Assembly: GCA_026193555.1 (NCBI GenBank)
Contig: JAPHUU010000244.1
Location: 1-5,592, forward strand
Reading direction: 5' to 3'
Length of the DNA stretch: 5,592 nucleotides
DNA from: Rhodanobacter sp.
GTDB lineage: Bacteria > Pseudomonadota > Gammaproteobacteria > Xanthomonadales > Rhodanobacteraceae
The stretch's first letter is position 1. Every line of letters begins with the position of its first letter. The translations under genes and the position numbers were made by a program. Below are positions 1-4,266 of this stretch, in pieces. The notes beneath the pieces were generated by a model that was not told the origin of the DNA, ran no database searches, and was given only the letters and a program-made list of their open reading frames with translations.

Positions 1-882
1 GGCGCCGCGCGCCCGCGCCATCGCCACGTCGGCGCTGGTTTCGGCGTTGGCCAGCAGGCTCAGCGCGACGCCATCGCGGGTGCGCGTGGGTGCGTTGGCG
101 AGCAGAGCGAGACGGCGCCCCTCGTTGGCCGCTTCTCGCTGCCACGCGCGGTAACGCGACAGGTCCTGGGCGGTGGGATGCACCACCGCCTCGCCCTGCT
201 CGGCATCGAGCAGGATCAGGTCGTCGTCACTGATGCTGGACAGCGCGTCGCGGGTGCCGACCAGCATCGGCAAGCCCAGGCTGCGGGCCAGGATCGCGCT
301 GTGGGAATAGATGCTGCCGGAGCTGCCGACCACTCCGAGCAGACCATAGCCGGCCAGCTGCGCCATGTCCGCCGGCGCGATGCTGTCGGCGATCAGGATC
401 TCGCCCACGCGCGCGGCCAGCTTGCGTTCCTCGGGACTGGTTTGCCGTTGCAGCGCGGAGATCACCCGGTTGATCACCTGCTCGACATCTTCCTTGCGGC
501 TGCGCAGGTAGGGGTCGTCCATCGCTTCGAACACGGCGGACAGCCGGTCGCGCTGTTTCTTCAGCGCGGCGCCGGGACGGTAGTGGCCGATCCGCACCAG
601 GTCGTCCAGTCCGCGCAACAGTTCCGGGTCGTCCAGCAGCAGGGTGTGCGCGTCGATGAATTCGTTGACTTCACGCGCCAGCGCGCCGTGCAGCTTGCCG
701 CGCAGGTCGCGCAGTTCGAGCCGGGCGGTGTCCAGCGCATGATGCAGGCGATGCAGTTCGCCTTCGATTTCGTCTTCGGCCAACGGGCGCGTGTCGACGA
801 CGTAGCGGCTGGGTTCGACCAGCCGGGCCCGGCCCAGTGCCATGCCATGGGCGGCCACGGTTCCGGGAAGTACCTGTCTCAT
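1..882 (-). CDS. ptsI: PTS enzyme I (PEP-protein phosphotransferase), N-terminal half
   Basis: Cytoplasmic enzyme I autophosphorylates from phosphoenolpyruvate and passes the phosphate to HPr. I translated this frame by hand: it is open from an ATG at 882 to the window edge, giving 294 residues of a family usually about 570-580 long, so the C-terminal PEP-binding barrel is cut off. The N-terminal helical HPr-binding part covers roughly residues 25-140. The phosphohistidine region reads SIYSHSAILARSLGLPMLVG, with the catalytic His at residue 194. The fragment ends in LLANAETSADVAMARARGA, where the barrel domain begins. An AGGA Shine-Dalgarno (891-894) sits 8 bases before the ATG, which supports this start. 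It follows ptsH after a 163-base gap, so it may be cotranscribed. The residues before the active His (IYS) differ from the common GG-x-TS pattern. The family is certain; the 3' end is not visible. Confidence 0.96.
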   Translation of the reverse strand, partial: MRQVLPGTVAAHGMALGRARLVEPSRYVVDTRPLAEDEIEGELHRLHHALDTARLELRDLRGKLHGALAREVNEFIDAHTLLLDDPELLRGLDDLVRIGHYRPGAALKKQRDRLSAVFEAMDDPYLRSRKEDVEQVINRVISALQRQTSPEERKLAARVGEILIADSIAPADMAQLAGYGLLGVVGSSGSIYSHSAILARSLGLPMLVGTRDALSSISDDDLILLDAEQGEAVVHPTAQDLSRYRAWQREAANEGRRLALLANAPTRTRDGVALSLLANAETSADVAMARARGA

Positions 883-901
883 GCTTCGGTTCCTGGCGTT
901 T

Positions 902-922
902 GGGGAACGGGGAACGGGGAAC
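902..922. repeat. Three exact tandem 7-bp repeats upstream of ptsI
   Basis: The unit GGGGAAC (plus strand) occurs three times in perfect tandem, followed by a further GG. The array lies 20-40 bases upstream of the ptsI ATG and just 5' of its Shine-Dalgarno, so on the mRNA it is a C/U-rich stretch in the ptsI leader. The repeat is directly visible. A role in expression or length variation is inference. Confidence 0.9.
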
Positions 923-1034
923 GGCCAACTGACAAACGCCACGCAAAGTCATGCCGTCCGATCACGGTCGAGTACAAGCATACGCCACGGCTGACGCGGT
1001 GCCTGGCGCTCCCCGGTCCCTGTTTTCCGTACCC
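902..1034. repeat. Degenerate inverted heptamer-repeat pair filling the ptsH-ptsI gap
   Basis: The gap of 163 bases between ptsH and ptsI holds no gene I can support. Besides the exact heptamers at 902-922, positions 1013-1034 carry a decayed copy in opposite orientation. Comparing the minus strand of 1013-1034 with the plus strand of the array gives 17 of 22 identical positions. A near-exact 9-base direct repeat (CCTGGCG followed by TT or CT) also occurs at 892-900 and 1002-1010. The arms could pair imperfectly in the transcript. This may be a remnant of an extragenic repeat element. No convincing promoter or T-tract terminator was seen. Confidence 0.5.
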
Positions 1035-1045
1035 GGCTCTCATCC

Positions 1046-1315
1046 TTACGCTCCTTCGTCGAACTTCCGCTCGAACAACTCCACTACCGCGGCCACCGCA
1101 GATTGTTCATCCGGGCCATCGGCGCGAATGGTCAACGAGGTGCCGAGGCCGGCGGCCAGCATCATGACGCCCATGATGCTTTGCGCGTTGACCTCGCGCC
1201 CCTTGCTGATCAGCCATACGGTGGATTTGAAACCATGAACCAGCTGTACCAGTTTGGCTGAGGCACGGGCGTGCAGCCCCAGCCGGTTGGAAATGACAAC
1301 GTCTTGTTCAAGCAT
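1046..1315 (-). CDS. ptsH: Phosphocarrier protein HPr
   Basis: HPr is the small cytoplasmic phosphocarrier between enzyme I and EIIA proteins. From the ATG at 1315 it is 89 residues, the usual length. The active-site His is exactly residue 15 in NRLGLHARASAKL, and the regulatory Ser is exactly residue 46 in NAQSIMGVM, the site used by HPr kinase. That numbering is the main reason for choosing this start over an in-frame GTG at 1342, which would add nine residues. The ATG lies inside the end of the EIIA gene (8-base overlap). A GGAGGG sequence (1329-1334) lies 13 bases upstream, rather far for a Shine-Dalgarno, so translation may depend on coupling to EIIA. Position 18 is Ala where many HPr proteins have Pro. 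The kinase for Ser46 is encoded in the same cluster (hprK). The stop is TAA. Confidence 0.97.
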   Translation of the reverse strand: MLEQDVVISNRLGLHARASAKLVQLVHGFKSTVWLISKGREVNAQSIMGVMMLAAGLGTSLTIRADGPDEQSAVAAVVELFERKFDEGA

Positions 1316-1700
1316 GATCGATGAGTATCCCTCCGCGGCCACCGCTGGCCGCGATTTCGGCCAGTTCGTCGAGTGGTTTTTCCGCGTAATTGAGTACGCG
1401 CAGCAGCATCGGCAGGTTCAGGCCCGATACCACCCGCAGATGAACGCCCAGGGCGGCGAGCGAAAGGCCGATGTTGCAGGGTGTCGCACCGTAAAGATCG
1501 GCCAGGACCAGCACGCCATCGCCATGATCCATTTCGCGTGCATGGCGGGCGGTCAAGGTGCGCATCGCGTCCGGATCGGACTGCGCCGGCACTTCCACCG
1601 CCATCACCTGCAGCGGCAAATGGGGCATCACATGGTGCGCGGCGGAAATCAGCGCGCGACCGACCGCCTCGTGGGTCATCAACAGCACGCCGACGCTCAT
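1308..1700 (-). CDS. manX: Mannose-family PTS EIIA protein (stand-alone IIA domain)
   Basis: This 130-residue protein is a single EIIA domain of the mannose/fructose/sorbose family and receives phosphate from HPr. The N-terminus VGVLLMTHEAVGRAL places the expected phosphorylated His at residue 10. The second signature, LADLYGATPCN (about residues 66-76), corresponds to the family's DLxGGTPxN segment. It is far shorter than the E. coli ManX protein, which fuses IIA to IIB. No IIB, IIC or IID genes are present in the window, so a regulatory role is more likely than sugar transport (inference). It starts at an ATG 43 bases after the rapZ stop, with only a weak purine-rich stretch upstream, and its last 8 bases overlap the ptsH start. 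The symbol is by family; no closer functional name can be read from the sequence. Confidence 0.93.
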   Translation of the reverse strand: MSVGVLLMTHEAVGRALISAAHHVMPHLPLQVMAVEVPAQSDPDAMRTLTARHAREMDHGDGVLVLADLYGATPCNIGLSLAALGVHLRVVSGLNLPMLLRVLNYAEKPLDELAEIAASGGRGGILIDHA

Positions 1701-1743
1701 GTCGTCCGCACCCCGTTTCCGCCGGGGGCCATCGGCAACGTCA

Positions 1744-2649
1744 TCAACTCAGTTCCCGGTGGAACGTGAGCACGCCGTCGCGACGATCGCGATAGTAGGC
1801 GGCAAGTTTCTCGACCAGATAGACCGAGCGGTGTCGTCCGCCGGTGCAGCCGACCGAGATGGTCAGATAGCTGCGGTCGTCCTGCTCGAAGCGGGGCAGC
1901 CACGCATCGAGCCAGCGCGCAGTGTCGACGTAAAACTCGCCCACCAGCGGGTCGGCATCAAGGAATTCGCGCACTGGCGCATCCTTGCCCGACAGCGGGC
2001 GCAGGTGCGGCTGCCAATGCGGGTTGGGCAGGCAGCGGGCGTCGAACACGAAGTCCGCGTCCAGCGGCAGACCGCGGCGGAATGCGAACGACTGGAACAT
2101 CAGGGTCAGCCCTTCGGTGGCCTGGGCGTAGCCGGTAGCCACCAGGCGCCGCAACTGATGCACGTTGAGCTCGCTGGAATCGATCACTTTCTCGGCGATC
2201 GCGATCATCGGTCGCAGCAGCTTGCGCTCCTCGATGATCGCATCGGCCAGTGAAACGCCGCGGGTCGCCAACGGATGGCGGCGACGGGTCTCCGAATAGC
2301 GCTTGATCAGCACCTCGTCGCGACAGTCGAGGAAGATCAGGTGCACCTGCACGCCCGCGGCTGCCAGTGCCGACAGCACGGCAGGCATCTGGGCGAAGTT
2401 GGCGCCGCTGTTGCGGACATCGACGCCGACCGCGATGCGTCGATGCTTGCCGCCTTTGCCTCGGCCCACGGCGTTGACCAGTTGCGGCAGCAGGGCCGAG
2501 GGCAGATTGTCGACGCAATAGAACTCCAGATCCTCCAGCGCGCGCAGCGCCACCGTCTTGCCGCCGCCGGACAGGCCGGTGAGCACGATCAGCTGGATCT
2601 TGTTCTGGTCGACTATAGGGACAGGCAGGGAATTCGGGTCTTCGTTCAT
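1744..2649 (-). CDS. rapZ: RapZ family nucleotide-binding protein (YvcJ/YhbJ)
   Basis: In E. coli RapZ senses glucosamine-6-phosphate and guides decay of the small RNA GlmZ; in other phyla its P-loop relatives have less defined regulatory roles. From the ATG at 2649 the protein has 301 residues, slightly over the usual 280-290. The Walker A motif GLSGGGKT is at residues 25-32, followed by the family stretch FYCVDNLP. The C-terminal domain shows FDARCLPNPHW and GCTGGRHRSVYL (about 267-278). An upstream in-frame ATG at 2661 would add four residues and overlap the hprK stop. I prefer 2649 because GGTGA lies five bases before it, while 2661 has no visible Shine-Dalgarno. With 2649, the start comes five bases after the hprK stop, suggesting translational coupling. 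The protein ends in FHRELS without the basic tail of the E. coli protein. Confidence 0.96.
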   Translation of the reverse strand: MNEDPNSLPVPIVDQNKIQLIVLTGLSGGGKTVALRALEDLEFYCVDNLPSALLPQLVNAVGRGKGGKHRRIAVGVDVRNSGANFAQMPAVLSALAAAGVQVHLIFLDCRDEVLIKRYSETRRRHPLATRGVSLADAIIEERKLLRPMIAIAEKVIDSSELNVHQLRRLVATGYAQATEGLTLMFQSFAFRRGLPLDADFVFDARCLPNPHWQPHLRPLSGKDAPVREFLDADPLVGEFYVDTARWLDAWLPRFEQDDRSYLTISVGCTGGRHRSVYLVEKLAAYYRDRRDGVLTFHRELS

Positions 2650-2654
2650 GGGGG

Positions 2655-3605
2655 TCACCATGGTGGCAGCCGGCGCAGCTGATGCGCCTGGCGGTCGATG
2701 AAGGTCTGCGCCGGGTCGATGCCCTTGCTCTTCAGCGCATGGCTGCGCACCGCCGCCTCGACCAGCACCGCGAGGTTGCGGCCGGAAGCCACCGGGATGG
2801 TCATCATCGGCACCTGTACCTCGAGGATCTCGCGGTGCCCGATGTCGCCGGTCAAGCGGGTCAGTGCGTCGGTTTCCTCGCCCTCGCGCAGTGGTTTGAG
2901 GTGGATCACCAGGCGCAGGTACTTGGACGGTTTGACCGACATGTGACCGAACATCTCGCGGATATTGAGCACGCCGAGACCGCGTACTTCGAGCAGATCC
3001 TGCAGCAGTTCGGGACAGGCGCCATCGATCACGTCCGGCGCGATCAGGGTGAACTCGGTGGCATCGTCGGCCACCAGCCGGTGCCCGCGGCTGATCAGCT
3101 CCAGCGCCAGCTCGCTCTTGCCGGAGCCAGCCTCACCGGTGATCAGCACGCCGATCGAAAATACTTCCAGGAACACGCCGTGGAGGGTGATCTTCGCCGC
3201 CAGCATGCGCGCCAGATGGTATTGCAGGTAGGTCAGCAGTTCGTGGCCGCGCTTGGGGCTGAGCCACAGCGGCGTATTGGTTTCCTCGGCGACTTCGCGC
3301 AAGTCGGCCGGCACCGTCTGCTCCTTGGTGACGATCATCGCCACCGGCTGGTAGGCGGCGATCTTCTGCATTACCTCCCAGCGCTGGCGCGAATCCAGGC
3401 CATCCAGGAAATTCAGCTCTTCCGTGCCGATAATCTGGATCTTGTTCGGGTAGATGACGTTGAGATAGCCGATCAGCGACGGCCGGCGTGTCTTGGTTAC
3501 GGCCGGTTCGAGCACACGCGACTCGCCTCGCATGCCCGCCATCCAGCGCAGGCCCATGCGTTCGTGGACGCTATCGTAGAGTTGTCGTGCGCTGATCCGA
3601 TCCAA
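2655..3605 (-). CDS. hprK: HPr kinase/phosphorylase
   Basis: HprK phosphorylates and dephosphorylates HPr on Ser46, and its target is encoded in this cluster (ptsH). The product is 316 residues, the usual length. The N-terminal domain (about 1-130) includes [20 protein letters not shown]. The kinase domain has [16 protein letters not shown], Walker A GEAGSGKS at 157-164, LVADD at 178-182, the family signature [11 protein letters not shown] at 204-214 and GRNLAV at 275-280. The only usable start is TTG at 3605: an in-frame TGA lies 24 bases upstream, no ATG or GTG intervenes, and AAGGG (3614-3618) lies 8 bases before the TTG. The N-terminus [11 protein letters not shown] fits the family. A TTG start should give modest translation (inference). 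The stop lies five bases before the preferred rapZ start. A 190-base gap separates it from hpf, so it may be transcribed with hpf or separately. Confidence 0.97.
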   Translation of the reverse strand: MDRISARQLYDSVHERMGLRWMAGMRGESRVLEPAVTKTRRPSLIGYLNVIYPNKIQIIGTEELNFLDGLDSRQRWEVMQKIAAYQPVAMIVTKEQTVPADLREVAEETNTPLWLSPKRGHELLTYLQYHLARMLAAKITLHGVFLEVFSIGVLITGEAGSGKSELALELISRGHRLVADDATEFTLIAPDVIDGACPELLQDLLEVRGLGVLNIREMFGHMSVKPSKYLRLVIHLKPLREGEETDALTRLTGDIGHREILEVQVPMMTIPVASGRNLAVLVEAAVRSHALKSKGIDPAQTFIDRQAHQLRRLPPW

Positions 3606-3722
3606 GCAGATATCCCTTGTGCCGTATCAGGAACCCGGTTGGGGTGCGGCAACGGGGTCATTGTGCCAGCTTGGCGGTAGGGACGCAGATGAGCTGCGAT
3701 CGGATGCCATCATCGGGTCTTG

Positions 3723-3758
3723 CGGGTCACCGGCTCCCCGCAGGGAACCGGTGACCCG
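3723..3758 (-). other. Long hairpin in the hpf-hprK gap
   Basis: Positions 3723-3738 and 3743-3758 form a 16-pair stem with a 4-base loop (3739-3742). The one imperfect position, 3734 with 3747, is C/A on the plus strand but G-U on the minus strand. The stem is therefore unbroken only in RNA transcribed in the direction of the operon. There is no T-tract after it (GCAAGACCCG follows), so it is not a standard intrinsic terminator. It could be an mRNA processing or stability element, an attenuator, or an extragenic palindrome. It occupies the place where related clusters often have ptsN; I see no gene or gene remnant in this 190-base gap. Confidence 0.75.
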
Positions 3759-3759
3759 G

Positions 3760-3777
3760 GCGGGCCTTTGAGCCCGC
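3760..3777 (-). other. Short GC hairpin just downstream of hpf
   Basis: GCGGGC (3760-3765) and GCCCGC (3772-3777) form a 6-bp stem with a 6-base loop, starting 18 bases after the hpf stop in the direction of transcription. One base separates it from the longer stem at 3723-3758, giving two stacked hairpins in the mRNA. A C-rich run (eight C on the mRNA, 3778-3785) lies between the hpf stop and this hairpin. There is no U-tract, so termination is not supported by sequence alone. Confidence 0.55.
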
Positions 3778-3795
3778 GGGGGGGGCTGGGGGAGG

Positions 3796-4119
3796 TCAGC
3801 CGTACTGGCGCTCTGCGCGTGCCTCGCGCTGATGCTTGTCACTCATTTTTTCCCGGTGTTTCTGCAGCTGGTGAACCAGCTTGTCGAATACGACGTCGAT
3901 CGAGCCGTACATATCGGGGCCAGCGGCTTCAGCATGCAGAATGGCGCCGCTCACGCCCAGCGTACCTTCCGCGCATTGCTGCAGTTTGTCGATCGACAGC
4001 ACCACTACGAGACTGACGATCTTGTCGTCGAGTCGCGTGAGGCGGTCGATCTTGGCGGTGGTGTGGTCGCGCAGGGCCTGGGTGACTTCGATCTGCTGGC
4101 CGCTGAGTTGGAATTGCAT
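3796..4119 (-). CDS. hpf: Ribosome hibernation-promoting factor, short type
   Basis: HPF binds the 30S decoding region and favours inactive ribosome dimers when growth slows; the family was once called sigma-54 modulation protein because it sits beside rpoN. The product has 107 residues, close to the short gammaproteobacterial form (E. coli 95), and lacks the long C-terminal dimerisation domain. It starts MQFQLSGQQIEVTQALRDHTTAKI and carries the conserved DMYGSIDVVFDKLVHQLQKHREK (split here at no gap) near residues 69-91, ending in a charged tail. The frame stays open upstream to 4179, but the ATG at 4119 is chosen because a perfect AAGGAGG (4126-4132) lies 6 bases before it and the family N-terminus begins here. 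It follows rpoN by 147 bases containing a 12-bp inverted repeat, so it may have its own regulation. Confidence 0.96.
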   Translation of the reverse strand: MQFQLSGQQIEVTQALRDHTTAKIDRLTRLDDKIVSLVVVLSIDKLQQCAEGTLGVSGAILHAEAAGPDMYGSIDVVFDKLVHQLQKHREKMSDKHQREARAERQYG

Positions 4120-4125
4120 AGTGCG

Positions 4126-4132
4126 CCTCCTT
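4126..4132 (-). promoter_or_regulatory. Strong Shine-Dalgarno of hpf
   Basis: The minus strand reads AAGGAGG, a seven-base perfect match to the anti-Shine-Dalgarno, six bases before the ATG at 4119. It decides the hpf start, excluding the longer frame to 4179. It is the strongest ribosome binding site in the window. Confidence 0.9.
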
Positions 4133-4163
4133 GGTGGTGCTTGCCGCTTCGTGCGGCGGGGTG

Positions 4164-4196
4164 GATTTGCCACCGCCATTGTGACGGTGGCAAATC
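4164..4196. other. Perfect 12-bp inverted repeat in the rpoN-hpf gap
   Basis: GATTTGCCACCG (4164-4175) and its exact reverse complement (4185-4196) are separated by nine bases. In the transcript this forms a stable hairpin ending 31 bases before the hpf Shine-Dalgarno. No T-tract follows on either strand, so an intrinsic terminator is unlikely. It could be an RNA processing or leader structure, or a DNA site for a dimeric regulator. The rest of this 147-base gap includes an AT-rich stretch (4201-4222) that stands out from the GC-rich surroundings and could hold a -10 element, but I find no good -35 partner. Confidence 0.8.
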
Positions 4197-4266
4197 GTCA
4201 ATCATTCGATATTGATATATGGACGCTTTTGCGTGATTCGAGTTCCCGCATCGATCATTGCCGCAA

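Noticed and set aside
178..1167. Plus-strand open frame of 329 codons opposite ptsI and the ptsH-ptsI gap
   Set aside because: It mirrors the enzyme I coding frame and continues into the repeat-containing gap. The product has no recognisable domain.
1558..2253. Plus-strand open frame of 231 codons across the EIIA-rapZ junction
   Set aside because: It is antisense to two well-supported genes and shows no family motif.
3620..3653. Sigma-70-like promoter before hprK (TTGCCG, 17-18 bases, TGATAC/GATACG)
   Set aside because: The -35 matches four of six positions but the -10 matches only two or three, which is common by chance.
3649..3668. Sigma-54-like promoter upstream of hprK (TGGCAC followed by TTGC on the minus strand)
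   Set aside because: The GG and GC elements are 15 bases apart instead of the required 10, so it cannot serve as a -24/-12 promoter.
2682..3680. Long plus-strand open frame of 332 codons opposite hprK
   Set aside because: It is antisense to a gene with full HprK motifs, its product is rich in His, Gln, Arg and Asp in the way of GC-driven shadow frames, and I recognise no domain.
3627..3842. Small minus-strand open frame of 71 codons in the hpf-hprK gap, considered as a ptsN remnant
   Set aside because: The product is Pro/Ser/Arg-rich, runs through the hairpins and overlaps the hpf end in another frame. It has no EIIA-Ntr active-site motif.
4164..4196. Intrinsic terminator after rpoN
   Set aside because: The stem is perfect, but neither strand has the T-tract that should follow it.
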